Position numbers and translations under genes: made by a program | NCBI GenBank assembly: GCA_046349955.1 | Contig: JAXMBI010000002.1 | Span: 62,001 to 126,000, forward strand | DNA: 64,000 bases | Direction of reading: 5' to 3' | DNA from: JBGAPH01 sp046349955 | Lineage (GTDB): Bacteria > Planctomycetota > Planctomycetia > Pirellulales > JBGAPH01 | In this document: positions 33,532 through 42,510 of the stretch, in pieces | Layout: the number at the start of each line of letters is the position of its first letter | How positions within the stretch are numbered: the stretch's first letter is position 1 | Notes under the pieces: model-generated | Told to the model about the DNA's origin: nothing | What the model saw: the letters and a program-made list of their open reading frames with translations, nothing else | The model's database searches: none

Positions 33532-34952
33532 TCGCTCACTGCACCTGCATCCTCGAGATCACCTCCATCGGCGTGTTTGCCGCGCCCCAGGTGGCTGTCT
33601 TCGGGCCGCGTGAGCAGCCCCCAGTCGAGCGCTTCGTCCTGGCGGTAGTCTTTGCCGAGTGTGAGCGCCGTGACGGCTTTGGCGAGCTCGTAGCCCAAGT
33701 AGAACGCGTGCGCTGCGTCGACCGGCTTTGTGAGCTGCGATTGGAGCAGGGCGAAGACGTCGAACGGATCGTCGCCTTCGATCCGCCGTCCCTCTGCCAG
33801 CAAATGCAGCTTGCCTTCCTCGGCGAATACGCGCACATTGCGGTCGCGGATTTCTGTGGCCAGCCGATCGAGCGCCTTTGTTCCGTAGACGGGGAGCGCC
33901 GGATCGCGCAGCATCACCAGCCGCGGCTCGACGTGCTTGGGCAAGGTCCGCTGCTTCACCGCCTGGTAGACCAGCCGCCGCCCGAGGTCGCACTCGCGCA
34001 CGCTGCTGCGGGCCCAATTGATGACCTGCGTCGTCAAGACGCTGCGGATGCCGAGCTCCTGGCAGATGCCCAGCAGTAACACGTTTACGCCGGCCGAGTC
34101 GACGTCGGTCAGCTCCGTGAGGTTGCCGATGCCCATCAGCATTTCGGCGTCAGGGTAGCGGCGGCGTGTGTCGGCGTAGCGGAGCAGGCTGGCCGCGAAG
34201 CCGAAGCCGATCGGCTCGAGCACCGGATCGATGCGAAAGCGCACGCCGCGAGAGGCCAGGAATTCGACGGTCACGTCAAGGCTCGCCAGATCGTCGGGCG
34301 TGTCGGGAATCGCCACGACCTCACAGCCCCAGTCGGCGGCGGCCTCCCGGTTGGTTGAGTTCACGCTGAGCGCGAGCTCCGCTCCGGCGGCCGCGGCGGC
34401 GGCGATTTCCTCAGGGTTCAGGCTGTCGATCGACACCCGCAGCCCCGCGTCGCGCAGCGCCCGCACCGCGTCGCCCACGCCCGGCCAGGTGTCTCCCGGA
34501 TTGCAGCCGAGATCGATGAGGTCGGCCCCGTCGCGGGCAAGTTCCCGAGCGACACGGACGATCTCGCCCAGCGTGAGCCGCGGCGCGTGGTTGATCTCCG
34601 CCAGAATCTCGATGTCGTAGTCCTCCGGCAGCCGGCGATCAGCAGCGGCGCGGCCAAAGTGCTCCGGCAGACGCCGTAAATCTTTGGGCCCTGTCTCGAC
34701 TGGCAAGCCCGCGGCTTGCTGCACCGGCGCCAGGTCCCCCCCGCAGTAGCCGGGCAGCATCACGCGCGTCGCCTGTGTGGGCACGTGCAGCCGCGGGGCG
34801 ATCCAGCGGGGCGTCATGAGCGCGGCCACGGTGATGCCGAGCGCTTCGATGGAATAGTCGAAGCCTGCCTGCGGCGCGAGTTCGCGCAGCACCTGCTCGA
34901 GCGCAGGGGCTGCCAGCCGCCCGGTGACGAAGTGGATATGCTCAGGCGCCAT
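33528..34952 (-). CDS. Dihydropteroate synthase-related protein (DUF6513-type), probable tetrahydromethanopterin pathway
   Basis: 474 residues. The N-terminal part (HIHFVTGRLAAPALEQVLRE) is the family's own domain. Residues about 130-400 form a dihydropteroate-synthase-like TIM barrel (ADLIDLGCNPGDTWPGV, RVSIDSLNPEEIAAAAAAG, FRIDPVLEPIGFGFAASLLR). A C-terminal extension follows. Relatives occur in methanogens, methylotrophs and planctomycetes, in gene sets for tetrahydromethanopterin, where p-aminobenzoate-derived pterins are made (known for the family; assignment here inferred). The start overlaps the SDR gene by 11 bases and the stop overlaps pabB. Confidence 0.84.
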   Translation of the reverse strand: MAPEHIHFVTGRLAAPALEQVLRELAPQAGFDYSIEALGITVAALMTPRWIAPRLHVPTQATRVMLPGYCGGDLAPVQQAAGLPVETGPKDLRRLPEHFGRAAADRRLPEDYDIEILAEINHAPRLTLGEIVRVARELARDGADLIDLGCNPGDTWPGVGDAVRALRDAGLRVSIDSLNPEEIAAAAAAGAELALSVNSTNREAAADWGCEVVAIPDTPDDLASLDVTVEFLASRGVRFRIDPVLEPIGFGFAASLLRYADTRRRYPDAEMLMGIGNLTELTDVDSAGVNVLLLGICQELGIRSVLTTQVINWARSSVRECDLGRRLVYQAVKQRTLPKHVEPRLVMLRDPALPVYGTKALDRLATEIRDRNVRVFAEEGKLHLLAEGRRIEGDDPFDVFALLQSQLTKPVDAAHAFYLGYELAKAVTALTLGKDYRQDEALDWGLLTRPEDSHLGRGKHADGGDLEDAGAVSD

Positions 34953-35754
34953 CGTCTGCTCGCGCGCCCGGCGAAAAGCGGAAGCCGCCGTTGACCGGCA
35001 AGATCTGGCCGTTGACGAAGGCCCCGGCAGGCGACACGAGAAAGGCCACGGCGCCGGCAATGTCTTGCGGAGTGCCCCAGCGGTCAAGGAGCGACTCGCG
35101 CCGGGCGCGGGCTTGCCACGCAGCGGAAGCGCCGTCCCCCCAGGCGGTGCGAATCCACCCCGGGGCTACGCAGTTCACGCGCACGTGCGGGGCCAGCGAC
35201 TGCGCCAAGCTGCGGGTGAAGGCCATCACCGCCCCTTTGACGAGCGCGAAGAGCTCGCCGCTGTCGCCGGCCATGCCTTGGGAGGCCTGATCCCAGCCGA
35301 TGCTGACGATCGCGCCGCTGCCGCGCGAATGCATGCGGGCGCCGATCGCCCGCGAGAGCCGGGCCGAGGCCACGACGTCGACTTCCCACAGGGCGGCCAA
35401 CTTCTGCTCGAAGCTCCAGCGGGCACGTTCGCCGGTAAGCACGTCGACGCCGGCGTTGTTCACCCAGATGTCCACGTTCGATTTCCAAGCGCAGGCCTGC
35501 TCGACGAGCGCGTCTTGGGCGGCAGGGGAGCGCAAATCCGTCACCACGCCCGTAGCGTCGCCGGCAAAGCCGCGGCAGCGGGCAACGGTTTCGTCGAGCC
35601 CCTGGCGGTTCGAACCGGTGTGCAGGAAACAGTTCGCTCCGCAGCGCGCCAATTCCATAGCGATCGCCTGGCCAATGCCGCTGCCGGCCCCCGTAATCAC
35701 CGCCACTTGGCCCGCCAAGCTAGGCTGGGCAGAGCTTGCAGATGGGGACGACAT
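34942..35754 (-). CDS. Short-chain dehydrogenase/reductase (SDR) with altered active site
   Basis: 270 residues. The Rossmann motif is TGAGSGIGQA (21-30) and NNAG is at 99-102. Ser151 and Lys173 of the active site are present, but the usual Tyr of YxxxK is Phe169 (FALVK). That makes classical SDR catalysis doubtful. The C-terminal GGFRF end follows a normal SDR layout. It is the first gene of a three-gene operon with the dihydropteroate-synthase-like protein (11-base overlap) and pabB. A role in pterin reduction is conceivable. It could also be a non-catalytic or unusual member. Confidence 0.85.
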   Translation of the reverse strand: MSSPSASSAQPSLAGQVAVITGAGSGIGQAIAMELARCGANCFLHTGSNRQGLDETVARCRGFAGDATGVVTDLRSPAAQDALVEQACAWKSNVDIWVNNAGVDVLTGERARWSFEQKLAALWEVDVVASARLSRAIGARMHSRGSGAIVSIGWDQASQGMAGDSGELFALVKGAVMAFTRSLAQSLAPHVRVNCVAPGWIRTAWGDGASAAWQARARRESLLDRWGTPQDIAGAVAFLVSPAGAFVNGQILPVNGGFRFSPGARADDGA

Positions 35755-35787
35755 GTATCGGGCGGGCCTCGAACCGAATCAAAAACG

Positions 35788-35814
35788 TTGGCGACGGCAA
35801 CCTGTGAGTATAAT
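35788..35814 (+). promoter_or_regulatory. Candidate sigma-70 promoter for the acyltransferase-like gene
   Basis: TTGGCG (35788-35793), a 15-base spacer and a perfect TATAAT (35809-35814), 64 bases before the ATG at 35879. The spacing is shorter than ideal. An alternative in-frame ATG at 35813 lies inside the -10 box, which favours the later start. Confidence 0.4.
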
Positions 35815-35878
35815 GAAGGAGCCTTTTCGGGGACACGCGTCGCCGTTGTTCCCAAGCCTTATCCCCTCGGGCATCCCC

Positions 35879-37081
35879 ATGGCAACCTCGGAAGCTCGGC
35901 CCTGGCCAGGGCCGGTGGCGCTCGCATTTCGCGGCTACAACACCACGAATCTCGGCCGCAGCCAAGAGCTGCTGGCCCACCCTGTTTACGGACCAACGGT
36001 TCGCAGCACGCTGTTGCGAGCGTCGCACGTGGCCTCGGACTGCGTGCATCGCCGCATCGACCTCGTGGAGCGGGTGGAAGCGGGGCAAGAGACCGATCTG
36101 GCCAGTTTCGAAGATGCGGTGGCGCTGGTGCTGGCGATGGAGGTCGCGCAGCTTCGCCTGGCGGAGACCTACTTCGGGCTGCGTTGGGACACGGCCAAGC
36201 TGTCGTTCGGCTATAGTCTGGGGGAGATCGGCGCGCTGATCGCCGGCGGAGTGTTCGCCTGGGAAGACGCCTTGCGCATTCCCCTGGCTGTGGCCGCCGA
36301 CTGCGCCGCTCTGGCCGAAGGGGCGACGATGGGGGTGGTGTTCGCCCGGCGAGCGCCGCTCGACCTGCGGCAGATCGAACGGCTGTGCCTCGAGATCAAC
36401 CAGCGGGGGCACGGGGTGATCGGCATCTCGGCCCAGCTTGCGCCGAACACGGTGCTCGTGATGGGGCAGGGAGACACCGTCGATCGCTTGGGGGACGGCC
36501 TCGTGGCCAGTTCCGCCCGGCAGATCCATCTGCGCAAGAACCACGAGCAATGGCCGCCGCTGCACACGCCGCTCGTCTGGCAGCGGCACATTCCCAACCG
36601 CGCGGCCGAGCTAATGCACACGCTGCCCGGCGGCCTCGTGGCGCCGCACCCGCCCGTGCTCTCGCTGGTGACGGGCAAGAAGAGTTACACGGCCACCAAC
36701 TGCCGCGATTTGCTGCATCAGTGGATCGATCATCCGCAGCGCCTGTGGGACGCCGTCTACGCCACGCTCTCCTCAGGGATCGAAACCGTGGTGCATATCG
36801 GCCCCGCGCCAAATCTGATTCCGGCGACATTCCGGCGCCTGGCCGACAACGTGCTGGCCACGGCCAACAGCGGCCGGCTGAATAGCCTGGGGGTGCGAGC
36901 GATCGCGGGGCTGGTGCGGCGGCCGTGGCTCGGGCAGGTGCTGCCGTCGCAGGCCGCGCTGGCGCGGGCGCCCTACATGCAGCACATCGTGCTCGAGGAT
37001 TGGCTGCTCGCGCAGACCCTGGAGGACAGCGGCGCTCACGGCCGCACGAACGGGGCCTCAACTCGCACCGGCGCCGTCTGA
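35879..37081 (+). CDS. ACP-malonyltransferase-like acyltransferase
   Basis: 400 residues with a FabD/AT-type acyltransferase fold. The nucleophile elbow is LSFGYSLGEIGALIAGGVF (GYSLG where FabD has GHSLG). Later come GVIGISAQLAPNTVLV and PLHTPLVWQRHI, with the expected His region. Family members move acyl groups between CoA and ACP. The usual His before the nucleophile Ser is Tyr, so activity may differ. It is single on the + strand, divergent from the SDR operon, with a TATAAT promoter in front. No polyketide or fatty-acid synthase genes are nearby. Confidence 0.72.
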   Translation: MATSEARPWPGPVALAFRGYNTTNLGRSQELLAHPVYGPTVRSTLLRASHVASDCVHRRIDLVERVEAGQETDLASFEDAVALVLAMEVAQLRLAETYFGLRWDTAKLSFGYSLGEIGALIAGGVFAWEDALRIPLAVAADCAALAEGATMGVVFARRAPLDLRQIERLCLEINQRGHGVIGISAQLAPNTVLVMGQGDTVDRLGDGLVASSARQIHLRKNHEQWPPLHTPLVWQRHIPNRAAELMHTLPGGLVAPHPPVLSLVTGKKSYTATNCRDLLHQWIDHPQRLWDAVYATLSSGIETVVHIGPAPNLIPATFRRLADNVLATANSGRLNSLGVRAIAGLVRRPWLGQVLPSQAALARAPYMQHIVLEDWLLAQTLEDSGAHGRTNGASTRTGAV

Positions 37082-37088
37082 GCCGGGC

Positions 37089-37505
37089 CTACTTCTTGTC
37101 GAGGTCGAAGTCCTGGACGTTCGCCCCAGGCTTCACCTCGTATTCCAGGCCTGAAGTCTCGTACTTCATGTACTTTTCCGGCACCCACATTTTGCTCTTT
37201 CCGCCCATTGCCGGCACGCCGATGGTGCCGTAGACGTTCACCAGGTATTTGCCGGGTGGAATGCCGGCGGTCGAACCGGTTTGGGCGATGTAGGTGCCGT
37301 CGGACTTGATCTGGCCCATGGCCGTGGGCCCCGAGCCCACCGGCTGGAAGGTGATGCGGCCACGGGCGTCCGGCGGAGGAGCCTTGCCGCCGACCGTGAT
37401 CTTGCCGGTGAGCGTGGAAAGGTCGTTGCCGCAGCCGACGAACGCCACCGCGCAGGCCAGCGCCGCAATCGCCGCAAGCGGCCGACGCGGAACGGTTGCA
37501 ATCAT
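37089..37505 (-). CDS. Lipoprotein with carboxypeptidase-regulatory/transthyretin-like domain
   Basis: 138 residues. MIATVPRRPLAAIAALACAV leads to the lipobox AFVGC, so the mature protein is a lipoprotein from Cys. It contains a beta-sandwich-like region (TLTGKITVGGKAPPPDARGR, GTYIAQTGSTAGIPPGKYLV) as in many planctomycete lipoproteins. The start at 37505 is preferred because AGGGA lies 9 bases upstream; ATG 37514 has it too close. It is encoded on the same strand as, and just downstream of, the DUF1559 pseudopilin gene, a pairing often seen in planctomycetes. Confidence 0.8.
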   Translation of the reverse strand: MIATVPRRPLAAIAALACAVAFVGCGNDLSTLTGKITVGGKAPPPDARGRITFQPVGSGPTAMGQIKSDGTYIAQTGSTAGIPPGKYLVNVYGTIGVPAMGGKSKMWVPEKYMKYETSGLEYEVKPGANVQDFDLDKK

Positions 37506-37570
37506 TGAACTCATTCCCTGAATCCCGAACGTTGGAGTTAGTTCAACATCCTTCACCGAACGCGAGGGGT

Positions 37571-38572
37571 CTAGAAATCGCCAACCGGGGGCTCAATGGG
37601 AGCCTGATCAGACAGTCCCGCGTCGCGCGTGCCAAGGGCCCGCATGATGCGCTGGTCGATTCGCTCGCCAATCATCCGCGTCGAGCCGTCAGCGAGCACG
37701 AAATTCACTCCGCCCGAGTGATTGCTGCGGAACCCCATGGCATCAGGCCAATAGTCCGGCTCTGGGGTCAGCGGCTTGAGGTTCAGCGGAATGTTCACGC
37801 TGCACCAGTCGCCGTTGGCGTAGCACCAGGCGGAGCGCGAGTTGTAGAACGGCAGATCCTCACCGATGATCACCGTTTGCGAAGTGCCGTCCACATAGTC
37901 GGCCAGCCGCGGCAACTTGGCGAAGTTGACCCGCCAGAAGGTGCCGTTACAGTTGGGCGTGTTGTGGCAGTCGGGGCTGGTCCCCGTATACGGCCCTGTA
38001 TTTCCCAACTGGGCGTCCCCCAGCACCCCCTTGTAGTTCGGTGTGTTCACGGGACGCGTGCCGAACTCGATCTGATTCGTCACCGGCTTTTTCGCATCGG
38101 GATCAGACGGGCAGTTGACCCACGGTAGATTCGCTGCCCACAGCGTAACGTTGACGGGGTTCAAAATGCCTTTGTTTTCGGTCCAGTTTCCGCGAAAATC
38201 CGCTGAGCTGAAAAGCGCCCCCTGCTCCATCTGCGGCAAAATGCTCACCATCCAGCCTTTGCCCGAGTAACCGGTTACGGCGCCGTTGGCCGACTTAGCC
38301 GGGTAGTAGTCATTTTGCCCCAAAGTAGTACTGGGTGGAAACCCGGTGATGCTCATCGGCACCGTTTTGTTGGCGTCGATGTAGAGATGGAACGCCAGCC
38401 CCATCTGCTTGAGGTTGTTCGAGCACTGCATGCGGCGGGCGGCTTCGCGGGCGGCTTGCACCGCGGGCAGGAGCAGGGCGATGAGGATTCCGATGATGGC
38501 GATGACCACCAGCAGCTCGACGAGCGTGAAGCCGGTGAGAAACCGACGCCGGGGAACACGGCGACAGCACAT
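37571..38572 (-). CDS. DUF1559 pseudopilin-like protein
   Basis: 333 residues. A type IV pilin-like N-terminus (RRRFLTGFTLVELLVVIAII) has the Gly-Phe cleavage site and long hydrophobic helix. The body is a DUF1559 domain with the usual REAARRMQCSNNLKQMGLA. The C-terminus carries the H-X9-DG motif (HSGGVNFVLADG). Planctomycetes have large families of these; the role is thought to be surface or extracellular, related to pseudopilins. The start at 38572 has AGGTG 7 bases upstream. The lipoprotein gene follows 65 bases downstream on the same strand. Confidence 0.88.
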   Translation of the reverse strand: MCCRRVPRRRFLTGFTLVELLVVIAIIGILIALLLPAVQAAREAARRMQCSNNLKQMGLAFHLYIDANKTVPMSITGFPPSTTLGQNDYYPAKSANGAVTGYSGKGWMVSILPQMEQGALFSSADFRGNWTENKGILNPVNVTLWAANLPWVNCPSDPDAKKPVTNQIEFGTRPVNTPNYKGVLGDAQLGNTGPYTGTSPDCHNTPNCNGTFWRVNFAKLPRLADYVDGTSQTVIIGEDLPFYNSRSAWCYANGDWCSVNIPLNLKPLTPEPDYWPDAMGFRSNHSGGVNFVLADGSTRMIGERIDQRIMRALGTRDAGLSDQAPIEPPVGDF

Positions 38573-39265
38573 GAAGACACCTCGCGCGGGGGGAGTTTGT
38601 ACCTGCGTCAAACGGCGTGGGCGAGCGGCGGGATTCGGCCCGGTCAGCGGCCCGACGCCGAGGAAAATGGCGGCTGGGGCAAGGACCTGGGTCCGGCAGA
38701 CACGGCTGGCCGAGGCTGCACGAACCGAACTGTTTGTATAACTGGACGAAGGTTACGTTGCAATCGAGTTGGCGAGAGGGCCGCCCGAGATTTGGGCGAT
38801 CCAGACCTTCCCACGGTTCGCCGGGCGACGGCGGTTCTTGGGCCGCGAGTTGCTTTCGGCAGTCCCGCCAAACTCCCGTGGCGGCGAGAATACCGGTACG
38901 AGGGGCTCACTTTTTCGCCAGCTACCGTTCTTTTTCCAGCCCCCCCATGATAGATTTCCTTAGGGGAGCTCGCCGGGCGGCCCTCGCCCGACGCTCCCCT
39001 CGAGAAGAGGCGCAGTTTCCTTTTTGGACGGCGCGCCGATGGGGATCTCCCACGAGGCCGGGCAATTGCCTGCCGATCCGACCTGCTCCCAATCAGCAGG
39101 CGCGGAGGAGATCGCTCCCCGTTCCTGCGGCGGCCTCACCGCCCCTTTCCCGAGTCTTCGCGGCCCCGACCGCAGTTCTGACTCGGCGTTCCCGCGCGAC
39201 GCCTGCGCCCCATTTGCGCGCCCTCACCCTTCCCACCCCGTGTCCCTCGAGGCGGAACTCCCACC
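38573..39265. other. Long intergenic region with leader-type hairpin before korA
   Basis: 693 bases between the divergent DUF1559 gene and korA. A strong hairpin occupies 38963-39001 (AGGGGAGC pairs with GCTCCCCT, with a CGGGCG/CGCCCG inner stem). No T-tract follows. Several frames are open but none shows conserved sequence. No clear promoter was seen. Confidence 0.6.
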
Positions 39266-41116
39266 ATGGCACCTACGGCGGCCAAGCCGATTCAGTCACG
39301 TGATTCGGCGACCGTTCGCTTCTGCGGCGACTCCGGCGACGGCATGCAGCTCGCCGGGTCGCAGTTGACCGTCACCTCGGCGCTCGTCGGCAACGACATC
39401 GCCACCTTTCCCGACTTCCCGGCCGAGATCCGCGCTCCGCGCGGCACCTTGGCCGGTGTGAGCGGTTTTCAGATTCACTTCGCCAGCCACGAAATCTTTA
39501 CCCCCGGCGACCAGCTCGACGCCCTGGTGGCGATGAACCCGGCGGCGCTGGCCACCAATCTCGAAGACCTCGTGCCGGGCGGCATCCTGATCGTCAACGC
39601 CGACAGTTTCGACCGCAAAGACCTGGAGATGGCCGGCTACGCCAGCAACCCGCTGACCGACGACAGCCTCTCGGCCTATCAGCTCTACCCCGTCGACATG
39701 TCGAAGCTGACGCGGCAGGCGGTCGAAGGGCTGGGGATCGGCGTGAAGGAAGCCGACCGCTGCAAAAACTTTTACGCGATGGGGCTGGTCTTCTGGCTCT
39801 ACGATCGGCCGCTCGAGCCCACGCTCCGCTACATCGACGAGAAGTTCGCCAAGAAGCCCGAGATCGCCGAGGCGAACCGCCGCGCGCTTCGCGCCGGCTT
39901 CAACTACGGCGACACGACCGAAATGTTCCCCAGCCACTTTCGCGTGGCGCGGGCCCAGCTTCCCCGCGGCCGCTACCGTAACGTGATGGGCAACCAAGCC
40001 CTGGCCATGGGGATGATGGCTGCGGCCGAACTGAGCGACTGCGAGCTGTTCCTGGCCAGCTACCCCATCACCCCGGCCAGCGACATCCTGCACGAGCTCG
40101 CCCGCCACAAGAACTTCGGCGTGCGCACGATTCAGGCCGAAGACGAGATCGCCGCGATCACGGCCGCCATCGGCGCGGCCTTTGGCGGGGCGATGGCCCT
40201 GACCACCAGCAGCGGCCCCGGCATTGCGCTCAAGACCGAAGGCATCGGCCTGGCGGTGATGACCGAGCTGCCGCTCGTCATCGTGAACGTGCAGCGCGGC
40301 GGCCCGAGCACCGGGCTGCCTACCAAGACGGAGCAGGCCGACCTGTTGCAGGCCGTTTGCGGCCGCAACGGCGAGTGCCCCGTGCCGGTGATCGCCGCCC
40401 GCAGCCCGGCCGATTGCTTCGACGTGGCGATCGAGGCCTGGCGGATCGCCACGCGGTTCATGACGCCGGTGCTGCTCCTCACGGATGGCTACATCGCCAA
40501 CGGCTCGGAACCCTGGCGCATCCCCGACGTAGCGTCGCTCGAGCGGTTTCCGGTCGAGCATCCCGGACCGCGCGTGAACGGGCAGAAGTTCATGCCCTAC
40601 GAGCGCAACGAGCGGCTGGCCCGCCCTTGGGCCATCCCGGGCACGCCGGGGCTCATGCACCGCATCGGCGGCCTCGAGAAACAGGACATCACGGGCAACG
40701 TGAACTACGAGCCGGAGAATCATCAGCGGATGGTCCATCTGCGAGCCCGCAAGGTGGCCGGCATCGCCCAGGACATTCCGGAGCAAGAGGTAAACGGCCC
40801 GGCTACGGGCGATTTGCTCGTGCTGAGTTGGGGCGGCACCTACGGCGCCTGCGCCACCGCCGTGAAGTCGGCCCAAGAGCGCGGCCGAACGGTGGCGCAT
40901 GCCCATCTGCGCTACCTCAATCCGTTCCCCCGCAATCTCGAAGCGGTGCTCCGCAGCTACCGCAAGGTGCTGATCCCCGAGTTGAACCTGGGGCAACTGC
41001 GGCTGTTGATCCGCGGGCAGTACCTAGTCGACGCCGTGGGGCTGAACAAGGTGAAGGGCCGCCCCTTCACGGTGGCCGAGGTGATGGACAAGATCGACGA
41101 CATGCTGAAGTCGTAA
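39266..41116 (+). CDS. korA: 2-oxoacid:ferredoxin oxidoreductase alpha subunit (gamma-alpha fusion), KorA-like
   Basis: 616 residues. The N-terminal gamma domain (about 10-190) begins ATVRFCGDSGDGMQLAGSQL. The alpha domain (about 235-600) carries GNQALAMGMMAAAELSDCEL and ASYPITPASDILHELA, with the GPSTGLPTKTEQADL loop. With KorB it oxidatively decarboxylates a 2-oxoacid (2-oxoglutarate most likely) to the acyl-CoA and reduces ferredoxin. The fused gamma-alpha layout is typical of the bacterial 2-oxoglutarate enzyme. It is in an operon with korB, separated by inverted repeat R7. Confidence 0.88.
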   Translation: MAPTAAKPIQSRDSATVRFCGDSGDGMQLAGSQLTVTSALVGNDIATFPDFPAEIRAPRGTLAGVSGFQIHFASHEIFTPGDQLDALVAMNPAALATNLEDLVPGGILIVNADSFDRKDLEMAGYASNPLTDDSLSAYQLYPVDMSKLTRQAVEGLGIGVKEADRCKNFYAMGLVFWLYDRPLEPTLRYIDEKFAKKPEIAEANRRALRAGFNYGDTTEMFPSHFRVARAQLPRGRYRNVMGNQALAMGMMAAAELSDCELFLASYPITPASDILHELARHKNFGVRTIQAEDEIAAITAAIGAAFGGAMALTTSSGPGIALKTEGIGLAVMTELPLVIVNVQRGGPSTGLPTKTEQADLLQAVCGRNGECPVPVIAARSPADCFDVAIEAWRIATRFMTPVLLLTDGYIANGSEPWRIPDVASLERFPVEHPGPRVNGQKFMPYERNERLARPWAIPGTPGLMHRIGGLEKQDITGNVNYEPENHQRMVHLRARKVAGIAQDIPEQEVNGPATGDLLVLSWGGTYGACATAVKSAQERGRTVAHAHLRYLNPFPRNLEAVLRSYRKVLIPELNLGQLRLLIRGQYLVDAVGLNKVKGRPFTVAEVMDKIDDMLKS

Positions 41117-41129
41117 GTTCTGGCTTCTC

Positions 41130-41263
41130 ACCACGGAGACACGGAGGCACGGAGAAACAAGTGAGGTCTTGGTAGTTCCTGATCCACACGCAATCAAACC
41201 CTCGAATTCAGTAACTGCGTCGATCTCTGGAGGCCCCTCTCCGTGCCTCCGTGTCTCCGTGGT
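41130..41263. repeat. Inverted repeat R7 (module A only)
   Basis: Only the outer arms of the BMC-type composite (ACCACGGAGACACGGAGG left, CCTCCGTGTCTCCGTGGT right) are present. They enclose about 80 bases that are not module B. The repeat fills the korA-korB gap: 13 bases after the korA stop, 32 before the korB ATG. Confidence 0.9.
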
Positions 41264-41295
41264 GAAAGGTCTCGAATGAAAGGCGGGTACGAACT

Positions 41296-42318
41296 ATGAG
41301 TGACGGTGCAGCGCTCGCGGTGCTTACGGCTGGCGACTTCACGACCAACCAGGACGTCCGCTGGTGTCCTGGCTGCGGCGACTATTCCATTCTGGCCCAG
41401 ATGAAGAAGGTGCTGGCCGCTACGGGCATTCCCCGCGAGCAAACCGTGTTCGTTTCCGGAATCGGCTGCTCGAGCCGGTTTCCCTACTACGTAGACACCT
41501 ACGGCGTCCACTCGATCCACGGCCGGGCGCCCGCCGTGGCCACGGGGCTCAAGACGTCGCGCCCCGATCTTTCGGTGTGGGTCATCACCGGCGATGGCGA
41601 CGGCCTGAGCATCGGCGGCAATCACCTGATGCATTGCATCCGCCGCAACGTCGACTTGAACATCGTGCTGTTCAACAACCGCATTTATGGGCTCACGAAG
41701 GGTCAGTATTCCCCCACGTCCCTCTCGGGCCAGCTGAACAAGAGCGCTCCGATGGGGGTGATCGACAACCCGCTCCATCCGCTGTCGATCGCGATCGGCT
41801 GCGAGGCGACCTTCGTCGCCCGCTCGATCGACTCGCACACCAAGCACCTGGAAACGGTGCTCCGCCGGGCGGCCGACCACAAGGGGACCTCGTTCGTCGA
41901 GGTCTACCAGAACTGCAACGTCTTCAACGACGGCGCGTTCGACTACGCCCAGAGCAAGGCGACCAAGGCCGACACGACGATCGAACTGGAGCACGGCAAG
42001 CCGCTGGTGTTCGGCAAGAACCGCGACAAGGGGATCCGCCTGAACGGCACCACGCCCGAGGTCGTAGAACTAGCCAGCGGCGTCGGACAAGACGATCTGC
42101 TGTTCCACGACGAGCGCTCTCGCGAGCCGACCCACGCCTACCTCCTCAGCCGGATGCGCTACCCCGATTTCCCCGAGCCGATCGGCGTCTTTCGGGCGAT
42201 CGAGCAGCCGACCTACGACGAGTTGCTCAACCGCCAAGTGGCCGACGCCCAGCGAATTCGTGGGCGGGGCAATCTGCAGGAACTGTTCGAACAGGGAGAG
42301 ACCTGGGAAATCGAGTAA
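41296..42318 (+). CDS. korB: 2-oxoacid:ferredoxin oxidoreductase beta subunit, KorB-like
   Basis: 340 residues with thiamine pyrophosphate-binding features. It has VRWCPGCGDYSILAQMKKVL at the N-terminus and GIGCSSRFPYYVDTYGVHSI with a conserved Cys. The TPP/Mg motif is WVITGDGDGLSIGGNHLMH, and LFNNRIYGLTKGQYSPTS follows. It pairs with KorA and transfers electrons to ferredoxin through an iron-sulfur centre. Length and motifs fit the 2-oxoglutarate-type enzyme, though pyruvate or other 2-oxoacids cannot be excluded. It starts 32 bases after repeat R7. Confidence 0.9.
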   Translation: MSDGAALAVLTAGDFTTNQDVRWCPGCGDYSILAQMKKVLAATGIPREQTVFVSGIGCSSRFPYYVDTYGVHSIHGRAPAVATGLKTSRPDLSVWVITGDGDGLSIGGNHLMHCIRRNVDLNIVLFNNRIYGLTKGQYSPTSLSGQLNKSAPMGVIDNPLHPLSIAIGCEATFVARSIDSHTKHLETVLRRAADHKGTSFVEVYQNCNVFNDGAFDYAQSKATKADTTIELEHGKPLVFGKNRDKGIRLNGTTPEVVELASGVGQDDLLFHDERSREPTHAYLLSRMRYPDFPEPIGVFRAIEQPTYDELLNRQVADAQRIRGRGNLQELFEQGETWEIE

Positions 42319-42510
42319 ACCTGGTTCTGCGGTGGCCAGCCGGAGCGGGCGAGCTGGTAGAATTGGGCAAACTCCCTTTGTAACGATTCCTGAGACGTTT
42401 CCGGTAAACGATCTTCTGACGCCTGGGCCCAGGCCGATATCACCCTTGCGCACGTTGCCCCGTGCGCAGGCGTTGACTCGTCTCATCGGCCCTCGAGCGC
42501 AGGGATCGCA

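Noticed and set aside
35813..35878. Earlier ATG for the acyltransferase-like gene
   Set aside because: It lies inside a perfect TATAAT box; the later ATG at 35879 is preferred.
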